A stretch of DNA of 64,000 nucleotides from Cohnella mopanensis (GCF_022352055.1 NZ_JAKRWM010000004.1:434001-498000), one strand, 5' to 3'. Numbered from the stretch's first letter, positions 16,701 through 25,900 are shown. The notes: generated from the letters alone by a model not told the origin. Numbers and translations are program-made.

Positions 16701-17588
16701 ATGGTAAACCGCAATCAACGTGCATTCGTATGGATGCTCACGATCTTGCTCAGCCTGCTCAGCCTAGTAGCATGTTCGCGAAGCGAATCGGTGCCTTCGC
16801 CATCGGCAAGCCCGCCATCCGTATCTGAAGGCACGCCGGATTCCGCGGAGGAATGGTTAATTAAAGGAAGGGCAGCTGCGTTGAAAATGAATAAGTACGG
16901 CTTTCAGCTACAAATGAAACAGGAACTGGACGGGGGAGAGAAAGGAGGGAGCACTCGCGTAGAGATCGACATGCAGGGCCGAGCTGAACGGAATCCGCTC
17001 AAGCTCGATCAAACGATCAAAAGCGTGATTGACGGGGAAAAGTCGACCTTACGCGCCGTCGTCGTGCCGGATGCCTATTATATGTATCTCCCGGAATACG
17101 AGGAGTGGAGCAAGCTGTCCAAGGACGTAGCGGCGGAGAATGTTGCGACGCTATCCGATTATCAGGTAAACCCTGAACAGGCATTGGCCAGCGTCCAAAA
17201 ATTAGGGGAGTCCTTAAAGGCTGAACGGGATGGCAAAGTAGTAACCGTGCGTTACGAAGGAGTCGGTCCGGAAGCATCGGCTTTCCTGACCGAACTTTCC
17301 AAGAGTACTCTGGGCATCTCCGTCGAGCAGACGGAAATCGTTAAGAGTATCGAGGTTCTGAAGCTTAAAGTAATCGTAACTCTGGATGCCGAGCAATACT
17401 GGCCTTTGTCTTACCGGATCGAGTCGGATATGAACATCGAGCTGGAGCCGGGAGTGAAATCGACAGTTAACCAAACGTTAGCAGGCACCTATAGCAAACA
17501 CAATGTTACCGCCGCGATAACGGTACCTAAAGAGGCGCAAGCGGCTTTGGATCCGGATGAGCTCGGCAAGGAGCTTGGGTTGGAGTGA
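16701..17588 (+). CDS. Lipoprotein with a LolA/DUF6612-like fold
   Basis: A 295-residue lipoprotein. The signal peptide ends in the lipobox LVAC (Cys25), followed by a Ser/Pro linker (SVPSPSASPPS). The mature domain starts SAEEWLIKGRAAALKMNKYG and alternates beta strands (VEIDMQGRAERNPLKLDQTI, YYMYLPEYEEWSKL) in the pattern of DUF6612/LolA-like lipid-binding lipoproteins of Firmicutes. AAGGAGG lies upstream of the ATG. Function is unknown; an extracytoplasmic hydrophobic-ligand carrier is inferred from the fold only. Confidence 0.8.
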   Translation: MVNRNQRAFVWMLTILLSLLSLVACSRSESVPSPSASPPSVSEGTPDSAEEWLIKGRAAALKMNKYGFQLQMKQELDGGEKGGSTRVEIDMQGRAERNPLKLDQTIKSVIDGEKSTLRAVVVPDAYYMYLPEYEEWSKLSKDVAAENVATLSDYQVNPEQALASVQKLGESLKAERDGKVVTVRYEGVGPEASAFLTELSKSTLGISVEQTEIVKSIEVLKLKVIVTLDAEQYWPLSYRIESDMNIELEPGVKSTVNQTLAGTYSKHNVTAAITVPKEAQAALDPDELGKELGLE

Positions 17589-17601
17589 TGCTGGGAGCAG
17601 C

Positions 17602-17750
17602 TTTGACGCTATCCCTTTCACTCAGGAATGGGTCTTTGATCACTGGGCATATTGGTGAGCGGAAATTTCGATGGGTTCCTGAACGAAGGGGATAACGTAA
17701 AAGAGGATGCAGAGCCTTAGGCTTTTCTGAGCGAAGGGGATAACGTCAAA
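17602..17750. repeat. Dispersed short repeat cluster, three copies
   Basis: Three copies of an approximately 30-bp repeat with core CTGAGCGAAGGGGATA-CGT: one on the minus strand (17602-17628) and two on the plus strand (17676-17706 and 17723-17750). The first two face each other and can pair as a long hairpin. The same core occurs near 55919-55952 and 56986-57136. All copies are intergenic. There is no coding potential here; the rest of the 17589-17895 gap holds only the ychF promoter. Confidence 0.75.
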
Positions 17751-17785
17751 AAAAGAAGGGATATGCGACTTATGGCGACTAGCGG

Positions 17786-17814
17786 TGGACGTTCCCCTAT
17801 ACATCCGTTATAAT
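17786..17814 (+). promoter_or_regulatory. Sigma-A promoter of ychF
   Basis: TGGACG (17786-17791), a 17-bp spacer and a perfect TATAAT (17809-17814). Confidence 0.78.
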
Positions 17815-17895
17815 GGCGTGAGAATTGAACAGCTTGACGATCGGGCCGGAGATGAACTTGAGGCGGCGATCGCAAGAAATCAGGAGTGTTAGATC

Positions 17896-18996
17896 ATGGC
17901 ATTATCGTGCGGAATTGTCGGACTTCCCAACGTAGGCAAGTCGACCTTGTTTAATGCAATTACCCAAGCGGGAGCGGAGATGGCCAACTATCCGTTCTGC
18001 ACCATCGATCCGAACGTTGGAGTCGTTGAAGTACCGGATGCGCGTCTACAGAAGCTCGCAGATATCGTGAATCCGAACCGGATCGTTCCTACCGCGTTCG
18101 AATTCGTGGACATTGCCGGATTAGTTAAGGGTGCAAGCCGCGGAGAAGGGCTTGGCAATAAATTTTTGGCTAACATTCGCGAAGTCGATGCGATCGTTCA
18201 TGTCGTTCGCTGTTTTCAGGATGAGAACATTACGCACGTCTCCGGTAAAATCGATCCGATCAACGATATCGAAGTCATTAATCTGGAACTTATCCTTACC
18301 GATATCGATTCGGTAGAGAAGCGGATGGAACGGACGCGCAAAGGCCTTAAGGGCGGCGACAAGAAAGTAGCCGAAGAGCTTGAGGTTCTCCAACGCATGC
18401 ATGAGGCGTTAACCGCCGAGAAGCCGGCTAGAAGCGTGGAGCTATCCAATGAAGAGAAGCTGCTTATTCGCGATCTGCATTTGCTCACGATTAAACCGGT
18501 GCTATACGCGGCGAACGTAAGCGAGAGCGAAGCGGCGAATGCCGACGGCAACCCTTACGTACAGAAGGTTCGCGAGTTCGCGGCAGCGGAAGGCTCCGAA
18601 GTCGTATTCATTAGCGCTAAAGTGGAATCGGAGATCGCCGAGCTTGAAGGCGAGGACAAGGAGCTTTTCTTCGAAGAGCTTGGCTTGACCGAGTCAGGTC
18701 TGGATCGCTTGATCCGCGCTTCGTATAAGCTGCTTGGCTTATACACCTATTTTACGGCGGGCGTGCAAGAGGTTCGCGCTTGGACCATCCGCAAAGGAAC
18801 GAAAGCGCCGCAAGCGGCGGCAGTTATTCATACCGACTTCGAACGGGGATTCATCCGTGCTGAAGTCGTATCTTATGAGGACCTGACGACCAGCGGTTCG
18901 ATGAAAGCAGCCAAAGAAAAAGGGCTTACGCGTCTGGAAGGCAAAGAGTACGTGGTTGCGGACGGCGACGTGATGCATTTCCTTTTCAACGTATAA
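17896..18996 (+). CDS. ychF: Redox-regulated ATPase YchF (Obg-family)
   Basis: A 366-residue Obg-like P-loop protein. The Walker A motif is [13 protein letters not shown], the G3 motif is [20 protein letters not shown], and the base-specificity motif is NVSE in place of NKxD, which in YchF/OLA1 proteins favours ATP over GTP. A coiled-coil insertion (about 130-190) and a C-terminal TGS domain ending [13 protein letters not shown] complete the family layout. It associates with ribosomes and responds to oxidative stress in other bacteria. It is a single gene with a clear promoter and terminator. Confidence 0.97.
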   Translation: MALSCGIVGLPNVGKSTLFNAITQAGAEMANYPFCTIDPNVGVVEVPDARLQKLADIVNPNRIVPTAFEFVDIAGLVKGASRGEGLGNKFLANIREVDAIVHVVRCFQDENITHVSGKIDPINDIEVINLELILTDIDSVEKRMERTRKGLKGGDKKVAEELEVLQRMHEALTAEKPARSVELSNEEKLLIRDLHLLTIKPVLYAANVSESEAANADGNPYVQKVREFAAAEGSEVVFISAKVESEIAELEGEDKELFFEELGLTESGLDRLIRASYKLLGLYTYFTAGVQEVRAWTIRKGTKAPQAAAVIHTDFERGFIRAEVVSYEDLTTSGSMKAAKEKGLTRLEGKEYVVADGDVMHFLFNV

Positions 18997-19010
18997 AAAT
19001 GATCCAAGGA

Positions 19011-19050
19011 AGCAACTTAGCAGAGAGGATCCTGCCGGGTTGCTTTTTTT
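19011..19050 (+). terminator. Terminator after ychF
   Basis: AGCAAC pairs with GTTGCT and an inner GCAG pairs with CTGC, followed by seven T residues. Confidence 0.85.
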
Positions 19051-19158
19051 GTCGTTGCTGTAACCTTTCTGAGGCACAAGTCGTCTGAGACACTGAATAA
19101 GCAAGAAGTAATAATTTCCAGCCATGATCAGGCAAAAATTCGGAAAGGGGTAACTTAC

Positions 19159-20277
19159 ATGTATAAGAAAAAGCTATTTATCCTGGCTACAGCAGTGGGT
19201 CTGCTTGGAACGAGCGCGGCTGTCGGCGCTAGCGGATTAGTCAGCAAGGTTGCTGGCGTGTTGAATAAAGAGGTGTCCGTCTCCGTAGACGGAAAAGATA
19301 CAGATCTTCATCCGGTCTACATTGACGGTAAAGCTTATTTGCCGGCCCGCGATGTCGCGGGAGCGCTCGGTTACAGCTTGAACTGGAACTCGAAAGGCAA
19401 AGAAATCGAGCTTAAGGCGAAGGATGAACAAGCCGTGCAGTATATGAGAATGATGGGCGTCATTGTGGACGTAAGCAAGGCGCAAGATGGGAGCTATCGG
19501 ATCGAATTGCTCGGAAAAGGCGACGACCGGTGGATGATTCTGTTCGCGGACAAGGATACGGAATTGACGGATAAGGATGGCAAACCCGTGGCGGCAGGGG
19601 ACCTTAAGGCAGGTATGCGCTTGACTGCCGAATTCGGACCGATTGTTGCCATGAGTTATCCCGGGCAATCGCACGCTCATCGCATTGTTGTTAGCGGCGA
19701 ATCACTAGTGAAGGAAGATGTCATTCAATCGGTCGAGAAGACGAAAGATGGCTGGCAGATTATTTTCGGAGAGACGAAAAGTGGAGTTGCCGTTCCGACG
19801 CTTAAGTTGACTGCGGGCAAAGAAACAAGCGTAATGACGGCTCAAGGGGAATCGGTAGCGTTCGAAAGCCTCAAAACAGGGGACAAGGTTCGTGCTTACT
19901 ATGGACCGTTCACGACGAAGAGCATTCCTCCTCAAAGCCCGCTGCATTATCTTGTCGTGTTGTCGGACAACGGGCAACTCGCTCCTGTGGAAATCCAAGA
20001 ATACCGGGAGTTAGCGTGGAAGAGCGTTCCCGACGGCGAGAAGATTCACTTGACGACCAAGAAGGACGAGGCGCAAGTGACGGTCATTGATTCCAAGGAC
20101 ATTCGACTGTTGAATACGCCGGATGAACAGAAGAACAAACTGGAAGAGATCAAAGCCGCTAACGGCAAGCTTGTTGAAGTGATGTACAACACCGATCAAG
20201 ATACGTTAATAGGACCATTGAAGCTCGTATTCGATCCGGAATCGAAAGCTTTGGTCGGGTTTTTCATTCGGAAATAG
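19159..20277 (+). CDS. Secreted stalk-domain protein with internal duplication
   Basis: A 372-residue exported protein. An N-terminal signal (KKKLFILATAVGLLGTSAAVGA) is followed by a copper-amine-oxidase-N ('stalk') domain (about 35-95) with YIDGKAYLPARDVAGALGY. Two similar beta domains follow (about 97-180 and 185-270); both run from a GVI/VIQSV strand through 'LKxGxxxxAxxGP' to 'sxPxQSxxHxxVV'. A third, more diverged domain ends the protein. Stalk domains in Paenibacillaceae occur on secreted and cell-wall proteins. No enzyme motif is seen and the function is unknown. Confidence 0.82.
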   Translation: MYKKKLFILATAVGLLGTSAAVGASGLVSKVAGVLNKEVSVSVDGKDTDLHPVYIDGKAYLPARDVAGALGYSLNWNSKGKEIELKAKDEQAVQYMRMMGVIVDVSKAQDGSYRIELLGKGDDRWMILFADKDTELTDKDGKPVAAGDLKAGMRLTAEFGPIVAMSYPGQSHAHRIVVSGESLVKEDVIQSVEKTKDGWQIIFGETKSGVAVPTLKLTAGKETSVMTAQGESVAFESLKTGDKVRAYYGPFTTKSIPPQSPLHYLVVLSDNGQLAPVEIQEYRELAWKSVPDGEKIHLTTKKDEAQVTVIDSKDIRLLNTPDEQKNKLEEIKAANGKLVEVMYNTDQDTLIGPLKLVFDPESKALVGFFIRK

Positions 20278-20323
20278 GCGATGGTCATTGATTATTCCTG
20301 TCCCGCACGGATCGGCTTGATTG

Positions 20324-20332
20324 TGGTATAAT
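20324..20332 (+). promoter_or_regulatory. Extended -10 promoter of prfA-prmC
   Basis: TGGTATAAT gives an extended -10 with a perfect TATAAT (20327-20332) 34 bp before the prfA start. No good -35 box is seen, as is common with extended -10 promoters. Confidence 0.65.
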
Positions 20333-20366
20333 AATTCACAATACAGGCAACGGAGGATGAGGAACA

Positions 20367-21440
20367 GTGTTAGACCGTCTGCAAATCCTTGCGGATCGAT
20401 ATGAGAAGCTTAACGAGTTATTAAGCGATCCTGACGTGGTAAGCGATTCGACGCGGTTACGGACTTATGCCAAGGAGCAGTCCGGACTTGAGGAAGCATA
20501 CCGCGCTTATGAAGAATACAAGCAAGTGTTAACGCAATTGCAGGATGCCAAAGCGATGCAAGAAGATAAACTGGACGACGAGATGCGCGAGATGGTGAAG
20601 TTGGAGATCGAAGAACTCGATGGTCGACGTACCGAGCTCGAAGAGCTGGTTCGTTTTCTCCTATTGCCTAAAGATCCGAACGATGGCAAGGATATTATCG
20701 TGGAAATCCGCGGAGCGGCCGGCGGAGAAGAAGCCAACTTATTCGCGGCGGAACTCTATCGCATGTATGCCAAGTTCGCGGACAGCCAAGGCTGGCGCAC
20801 GGAGATGCTGGAATCCAGCGTGAGCGATCTTGGCGGGTTCAAAGAGGTTATCTTCACGGTTAGCGGTTCGGATGCTTATCGCAAAATGAAGTATGAAAGC
20901 GGAGCGCACCGCGTTCAACGGGTTCCGGAGACAGAATCCGGCGGACGTATTCATACTTCCACCTCTACGGTCGTCGTAATGCCCGAAGCGGAAGAAGTAG
21001 ACATCGTCATTCATGACAAAGACATCCGCGTAGATACGTTCTGTTCCAGCGGAGCGGGCGGACAGTCCGTTAATACGACGAAATCGGCGGTTCGCGTAAC
21101 TCATGTGCCGACGGGGATCGTAGCGACTTGCCAAGACGGTAAATCGCAGAACGATAACAAGGATAAGGCGTTGCAAGTATTGCGCACTCGGATCATGGAT
21201 GTTAGACGCCAAGAGGAAGAAGAAAAATATTCCGGCGAGCGTCGCGAGAAGATTGGTACGGGCGACCGCAGTGAGCGGATTCGTACGTATAACTTCCCTC
21301 AAAGCCGGGTAACGGATCATCGGATCGGTTTAACCATTCACCGTCTTGAGTATGTGCTTAACGGCGATATGGAAGAGATCGTTCAAGCATTGACGCTTGC
21401 GGAGCAGGCGGAAATACTGGAACGCGAACAGATGAAGTAA
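20367..21440 (+). CDS. prfA: Peptide chain release factor 1
   Basis: A 357-residue class I release factor. The GGQ tip that triggers peptide release is in [12 protein letters not shown], and the stop-codon recognition motif is PxT in [14 protein letters not shown], specific for UAG and UAA. Length and domain order are normal. It starts at GTG with GGAGG upstream. prmC, whose product methylates the GGQ glutamine, follows after 17 bp and is surely co-transcribed. Confidence 0.98.
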   Translation: MLDRLQILADRYEKLNELLSDPDVVSDSTRLRTYAKEQSGLEEAYRAYEEYKQVLTQLQDAKAMQEDKLDDEMREMVKLEIEELDGRRTELEELVRFLLLPKDPNDGKDIIVEIRGAAGGEEANLFAAELYRMYAKFADSQGWRTEMLESSVSDLGGFKEVIFTVSGSDAYRKMKYESGAHRVQRVPETESGGRIHTSTSTVVVMPEAEEVDIVIHDKDIRVDTFCSSGAGGQSVNTTKSAVRVTHVPTGIVATCQDGKSQNDNKDKALQVLRTRIMDVRRQEEEEKYSGERREKIGTGDRSERIRTYNFPQSRVTDHRIGLTIHRLEYVLNGDMEEIVQALTLAEQAEILEREQMK

Positions 21441-21457
21441 GCAAGGGGGCGCTTGGC

Positions 21458-22360
21458 GTGAGCTTGGAAAGCAAGCCGAAGCCTTTGACGTTAAGCGATG
21501 CTTGGCGCCAGGGAGCGGAACAATTACGGCAAGCCGGAGTCGAAGAAGCGGACGCTGATGCGGAGCTTCTTCTTCTTTATTTGCTCGGACTAAGCAAGGC
21601 GGCGTTGTTGCGGGATTGGCGCGACCCTTTTCCGGATGGGAAGATGGGGGCATGGAACGAACTTCTAGGGCGCAGGGCTCTGGGAGTGCCCGTTCAGTAT
21701 TTAATCGGGGAGCAACACTTTTACGGTAGAGCGTTCAAGGTGTCTGAGGCGGTGCTCATACCGCGCCCGGAGACGGAATTGCTAGCTGAAGCGGTGCTTG
21801 AGATCGCCGATCGATTATGGGCTTCGCCATCCGCGATAGCTCCCGTGGTGCTGGACGTTGGGACGGGGAGTGGCATTCTCGCGGTGACGTTGGCGAAGGA
21901 GCGTCCGCAGTGGCAGGTGCTCGCATCCGATCTTTCGGAAGATGCGCTTAGAATGGCGAAGCGTAATGCGGGCAAACATGAAGTCGCATCTCGTATTACC
22001 TTCGTTCAAGGAGACTTGCTAACGCCTTTCTTGGACGATAACGGGCATCCCGGCATCGATATTTTCGTTTCTAATCCCCCGTATATCCCATCTTCGGATA
22101 TTTCCGGGCTGCAGCGGGAGGTTCGCGACCATGAGCCTCGACTCGCGTTGGATGGCGGGGAGGATGGCTTGAATCCTTATCGAATCATGGCTACTCAGTT
22201 AGCGCGGTTGAAGAAGCTCCCGCGGATCGTGGCGTGGGAAGTCGGAGCCGGACAAGCAGCGGATGTGGCAGAGTTTCTTCGCCTAGCAGCGGATTGGGAC
22301 GAGATCCGTTACGTGAAAGACTATGCGGGGATCGACAGGCATGTCATAGCCGTAAAATAA
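21458..22360 (+). CDS. prmC: Release factor glutamine methyltransferase
   Basis: A 300-residue class I SAM-dependent methyltransferase. The SAM-binding loop is VLDVGTGSGILAVTLA and the catalytic motif is NPPY in FVSNPPYIPS. A helical N-terminal domain (about 1-85) binds the release factor. It modifies the Gln of the GGQ motif in PrfA and PrfB. The GTG start follows AAGGGGG. It is the second gene of the prfA operon, closed by a bidirectional terminator. Confidence 0.97.
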   Translation: MSLESKPKPLTLSDAWRQGAEQLRQAGVEEADADAELLLLYLLGLSKAALLRDWRDPFPDGKMGAWNELLGRRALGVPVQYLIGEQHFYGRAFKVSEAVLIPRPETELLAEAVLEIADRLWASPSAIAPVVLDVGTGSGILAVTLAKERPQWQVLASDLSEDALRMAKRNAGKHEVASRITFVQGDLLTPFLDDNGHPGIDIFVSNPPYIPSSDISGLQREVRDHEPRLALDGGEDGLNPYRIMATQLARLKKLPRIVAWEVGAGQAADVAEFLRLAADWDEIRYVKDYAGIDRHVIAVK

Positions 22361-22362
22361 AT

Positions 22363-22402
22363 AGAAGACCGCAGCATCCGTTATCGGATAATGCGGTCTT
22401 CT
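22363..22402. terminator. Bidirectional terminator after prmC
   Basis: AGAAGACCGCA (22363-22373) pairs with TGCGGTCTTCT (22392-22402), with an inner ATCCG/CGGAT stem. It lies between convergent genes. Confidence 0.88.
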
Positions 22403-22413
22403 TATTTTGAGAG

Positions 22414-22767
22414 CTAAATCGGCTTGGGAAGCCGATTCCTTGCGGTTTGTTCCAGAAGAGATTTGGCAATTTCACCTAAAAGAAGCTCGTGTCTTTCTTG
22501 TTTATGCTTAGAATCGGTAACTTCTACCTTGATCTCGGCAACATCTGTTTTGAGGTCAGTGACATCTTCTTTGATCTTGCCAACGGTATCGAACGTCATG
22601 TCCATGCGTTGTTCTAATCGCTCGGTCCGGGCATTAATCTGACTGACATCTTCTTTCAGCTCGCTTACATCTTCTTTCAATGCCCGTATGTCTTGTTTCA
22701 TCTCGCTCATGTCTGTCTGAAGCCCAGTCACAACATCCAGAATCTTGTGCAAAATCGGTTCTTCCAC
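22414..22767 (-). CDS. Small coiled-coil protein of unknown function
   Basis: A 117-residue protein that is almost entirely coiled coil. The section LKEDVSELKEDVSQINARTE and the later VTDLKTDVAEIKVEV show a strict Leu/Val/Ile heptad with a 7- or 14-residue period. It has no membrane segment, Cys or enzyme motif. The GTG start follows AGGAGG by 7 bp. Similar 'DUF-like' coiled-coil proteins of Bacilli are widespread and uncharacterised. It lies downstream of a LysR gene on the same strand (gap about 20 bp), so the two may share a transcript. Confidence 0.75.
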   Translation of the reverse strand: MEEPILHKILDVVTGLQTDMSEMKQDIRALKEDVSELKEDVSQINARTERLEQRMDMTFDTVGKIKEDVTDLKTDVAEIKVEVTDSKHKQERHELLLGEIAKSLLEQTARNRLPKPI

Positions 22768-22788
22768 GTTCTGGCCTCCTCGCCCGTA

Positions 22789-23736
22789 TCAAAAGTCAGG
22801 ATTGACCGGTGCTTCCGGATCTAACTGTATGGTAGCATAGGGCGGAATTAAACGTCCATCCCCCTCCCGCAACTCAAGAAAGCGACGAGCGGAAGGCTGC
22901 AGGGGCTCCCTGCGGTGATAGAGGCAGACAGGATTAGTCTGTTTAACGTCGGTGACGTAAATTCTACGCAATGTTCCCCTGTCTACTTCATCCCGGGCTT
23001 CGGCCGCGGAGAGAAAAGCGATGCCGTACCCATCCGACACGACACGAATTAACTCGCTAAAGCCATTCATTTGCAGTCCTACTTCGGGCGCATCCAGTTG
23101 ATGGATTCGACATAAGGAAAGCAGCTGTTCTCGCGAGAAACTACCTTTCTCGCGATAAACGAACGCTTCTTTGACCACTTCCGCAAGAACGGTTTTCTGG
23201 GCTGCCAATCTATGATCCTTATGGGCCACAAACCACATTTCGTCTTCGCGCCATAACGTTTTTTCCAGATGGGGATGCGATTGTTGAACTCCCCCGATGA
23301 AGGCAATGTCGGCTTCGTAATGAAGAAGTAATTGGACGGCATTAACCGAGCTGGTGGTCGTGAATTGCACGTCGATGCCGGGGTATTGGCGCTTGTAGCT
23401 AGCGATCCAATGGGGTAATAGGAAATTGGCCGGCAGATAAGTGGCTGCGATTTGAAGCCGCCCCGTGTTTCCAAGCTTATATTCCTCGAGAGTCTCCTCG
23501 ATATTTCGCTCTAGAGCAAACAGCCTCGCCGTTTCCTCGGCGAGCTTGGAGCCGACGTCCGTCAGAAGGATTCCCCTGCCTTGAGAAGATAGCAGCTTCA
23601 GTCCCAGCTCGCGCTCTAATTTCTTGATCTGCGAAGTGACGGCGGGCTGACTAATTCTTAGCTGATCTGCTGCCTTCGTGACGCTTCCCAGCTTCGCCAC
23701 ATGATGGAATAGACGCATGGCGTGAAGGTTCAACAT
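22789..23736 (-). CDS. LysR-family transcriptional regulator
   Basis: A 315-residue LysR regulator. The helix-turn-helix (SVTKAADQLRISQPAVTSQI) lies at residues 15-45 and the effector domain begins near residue 90 (TGRLQIAATYLPANFLLPHW). The ATG at 23736 has GGAGAGAGG just upstream; the ATG at 23760 lies before that site. It is divergent from the threonine synthase gene across an AT-rich 141-bp region that includes the palindrome CATAAATTTATG. Control of that gene is a reasonable inference; the effector is unknown. Confidence 0.9.
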   Translation of the reverse strand: MLNLHAMRLFHHVAKLGSVTKAADQLRISQPAVTSQIKKLERELGLKLLSSQGRGILLTDVGSKLAEETARLFALERNIEETLEEYKLGNTGRLQIAATYLPANFLLPHWIASYKRQYPGIDVQFTTTSSVNAVQLLLHYEADIAFIGGVQQSHPHLEKTLWREDEMWFVAHKDHRLAAQKTVLAEVVKEAFVYREKGSFSREQLLSLCRIHQLDAPEVGLQMNGFSELIRVVSDGYGIAFLSAAEARDEVDRGTLRRIYVTDVKQTNPVCLYHRREPLQPSARRFLELREGDGRLIPPYATIQLDPEAPVNPDF

Positions 23737-23877
23737 ATTCCTCTCTCCGATCCAATTCATAACATAAATTTATGATAATCAAATTTTAATATATTTGATC
23801 TATTAATGACTCTCTCCTATTCTAAACTTACAACAAAAATACAGGCAACTCATTTCTAGAATAGGCGGGGATTTCTC

Positions 23878-25116
23878 ATGAGAATCGTATGTTATGGCTG
23901 CGGTAAGGAAATGTCGCAATCGACCGTAGAATATCAATGTTCGTGCGGGGGGTTGTTAGAGGTTGTTCATGATTTCGCGAATGTAGACGCGGATAAGCTT
24001 AAGTGCGAATTCCAACAAAGGCTTTCGGAACGCACCGGCCCCTACGCGAGCGGGGTGTGGCGCTATAAGGAACTGATCCATCCAGAGCTGCCGGATGAAT
24101 ATATCGTAACTAAATACGAGGGGAATACCGGATTATATCGCTCCGAGCAGATTCGGCAATCGTTAGGCATTCGCGAGATATGGCTTAAAGCGCAAAGCGA
24201 GAATCCGAGCGGCTCGTTCAAGGATAACGGGATGACCGTCGCGGTTTCCCATGGGCGTTCGCTCGGGTTTAGCCGCTTTACTTGCACGTCGACTGGGAAT
24301 ACTTCCTCTTCGTTGGCGATGTATGCGGCATTGGCAGGCTCTGAATCTGTCGCTCTGGTTCCGAGCGATCAAATCTCGATGAACAAGGTACTTCAAACGT
24401 TGGCATACGGGGCAAAGGTCATCGAGTTCGACGGAACATACGATGACGGGATCCGCTTCTATGAGCGGTATGGCGAGGAATTAGGATGGTATATCTGCAA
24501 TTCGATTAATCCCTTCCGGATCGAAGGACAGAAGAGCATCGTGTTCGAGATCGCTCAGAGCTTGCGCTGGGAAATGCCCGATTGGATCGTTATCCCCGGA
24601 GGAGCGCTCAGCAATGTTACTGCATTAGGCAAAGGATTGCATGATCTTCGGGAGCTAGGGTTTATTAAGAGACTGCCTCGGATAGCGCTCGTTCAAGCGG
24701 AAGGCGCAAGTCCTTTTCACAAGCTGATATCGCAGGGAGAGCAAGAGCTTGTGCCGGTTAAACGGCCATCGACGATTGCATCGGCTATGAATATCGGGAA
24801 TCCCCCCAGTTGGAAAAAAGCGAGACAATTTCTAGCAAGCAGCTCAGGCGTTACTTGTTCCGTAACGGACGAGGAGATCCTCGAAGCCAAATCGTTAATC
24901 GACCGGAGCGGCATCGGCTGCGAACCGGCATCGGCCGCGACGGTTGCGGGACTTCGTAAGCTTCTGGCAGAGCGAATTATCGGAACAGAGGAATCGGCCG
25001 TATGTATTCTTACAGGTAATTTATTGAAAGATACCGATGTGTTACGCCGCACTGGCATTAATAATCGAATCCTATCCTCCCAACTTTCTCTTGAATCCGT
25101 GAAGAGTTTGATTTGA
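23878..25116 (+). CDS. thrC: Threonine synthase (PLP-dependent)
   Basis: A 412-residue fold-type II PLP enzyme. The cofactor Lys is Lys115 in NPSGSFKDNGM, and TSTGNTSSSLAMYAA is the phosphate-binding stretch after it. An N-terminal zinc-ribbon-like segment has CxxC (Cys5, Cys8) and CxC (Cys21, Cys23), seen in many threonine synthases of this subgroup. It would convert O-phosphohomoserine to threonine. It is not beside hom or thrB here and is divergent from a LysR gene, so a paralogous PLP lyase with a related substrate cannot be excluded. Confidence 0.82.
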   Translation: MRIVCYGCGKEMSQSTVEYQCSCGGLLEVVHDFANVDADKLKCEFQQRLSERTGPYASGVWRYKELIHPELPDEYIVTKYEGNTGLYRSEQIRQSLGIREIWLKAQSENPSGSFKDNGMTVAVSHGRSLGFSRFTCTSTGNTSSSLAMYAALAGSESVALVPSDQISMNKVLQTLAYGAKVIEFDGTYDDGIRFYERYGEELGWYICNSINPFRIEGQKSIVFEIAQSLRWEMPDWIVIPGGALSNVTALGKGLHDLRELGFIKRLPRIALVQAEGASPFHKLISQGEQELVPVKRPSTIASAMNIGNPPSWKKARQFLASSSGVTCSVTDEEILEAKSLIDRSGIGCEPASAATVAGLRKLLAERIIGTEESAVCILTGNLLKDTDVLRRTGINNRILSSQLSLESVKSLI

Positions 25117-25119
25117 TAG

Positions 25120-25148
25120 GTTTATAGAATCAAAATCCGGACATAATG
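25120..25148 (+). promoter_or_regulatory. Candidate sigma-F promoter of spoIIR
   Basis: GTTTA (25120-25124), a 14-bp spacer and GGACATAATG (25139-25148) match the sigma-F pattern GYWTA and GGnnAnAHTR at every defined position. spoIIR is a known sigma-F gene in B. subtilis. Confidence 0.72.
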
Positions 25149-25211
25149 ATGGCTAAGACGTTCCGGAACGCATAGCGCTGCACCGACGGGTGCATCAAGG
25201 AGCGAGAATCT

Positions 25212-25886
25212 ATGCGTATTAGCCATCATTCCCTGTCATCCCTATTCTATCAAGCGAGTAAATGGATTATTATCGGATTCATATTCCTGATCGGAATTTC
25301 CACGCTTATCGGACGGAATGCTTCCGCTAGCACCGACAAGCTGATTCCTGAAGACGCTATTCGTATTCGCATTATCGCCAACTCTGACGGAAAATCGGAT
25401 CAATCCCTTAAAAATAATGTGCGCGACGATGTCGCAGCATACATTCAAACTTGGGGCGGCATGCCTGACACCTATGATGAAGCGTATCGTTTGATTCAGA
25501 AGCGTTTGCCGAAAATCCAGAAACGGGTAGACGCCTTGTTGCTTGAAGCAGGCGTGCCCTACGGAGCTAAGGTTGAGCTCGCTAAAGTACCTTTTCCCGA
25601 GAAAGTGTTCGACGGGGAGAAGTACGCTGCGGGTGATTACGAGGCACTTCGCATTACGCTCGGGCAAGGAAGCGGTAAAAATTGGTGGTGCGTGTTATTC
25701 CCGCCATTATGCTTAACGGCAGCTACGGCCAAGGAGGATCTAACTCCGGCAGGCGATATTAAATCGCTATCCGCAACAGGCAAGGCGGCGAATGATTCCT
25801 CGGAAGGAGCGGAGCCGAAAGCGAAGTTCTTCCTCTGGGAGCTGCTTCAGAAGCTGTTTGCGTTCATCGCGGCTTTGTTCTCTTGA
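25212..25886 (+). CDS. spoIIR: Stage II sporulation protein R
   Basis: A 224-residue secreted signalling protein made in the forespore. A membrane or signal segment (about 15-35, WIIIGFIFLIGISTLIG) precedes the SpoIIR domain, marked by DAIRIRIIANSDGKSDQSLK and by the conserved NWWCVLFPPLC. In B. subtilis it crosses the intermembrane space and triggers SpoIIGA to process pro-sigma-E in the mother cell. The C-terminus is extended by a linker and a hydrophobic tail (LLQKLFAFIAALF). A sigma-F-type promoter lies about 65 bp upstream. Position between prmC and ywlC matches B. subtilis. Confidence 0.95.
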   Translation: MRISHHSLSSLFYQASKWIIIGFIFLIGISTLIGRNASASTDKLIPEDAIRIRIIANSDGKSDQSLKNNVRDDVAAYIQTWGGMPDTYDEAYRLIQKRLPKIQKRVDALLLEAGVPYGAKVELAKVPFPEKVFDGEKYAAGDYEALRITLGQGSGKNWWCVLFPPLCLTAATAKEDLTPAGDIKSLSATGKAANDSSEGAEPKAKFFLWELLQKLFAFIAALFS

Positions 25887-25891
25887 GGGTG

Positions 25892-25900
25892 TGGTATAAT
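25892..25900 (+). promoter_or_regulatory. Extended -10 promoter before ywlC
   Basis: TGTGGTATAAT contains TGnTATAAT with a perfect -10 (25895-25900), 48 bp before the ywlC start. No clear -35 box. Confidence 0.6.
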
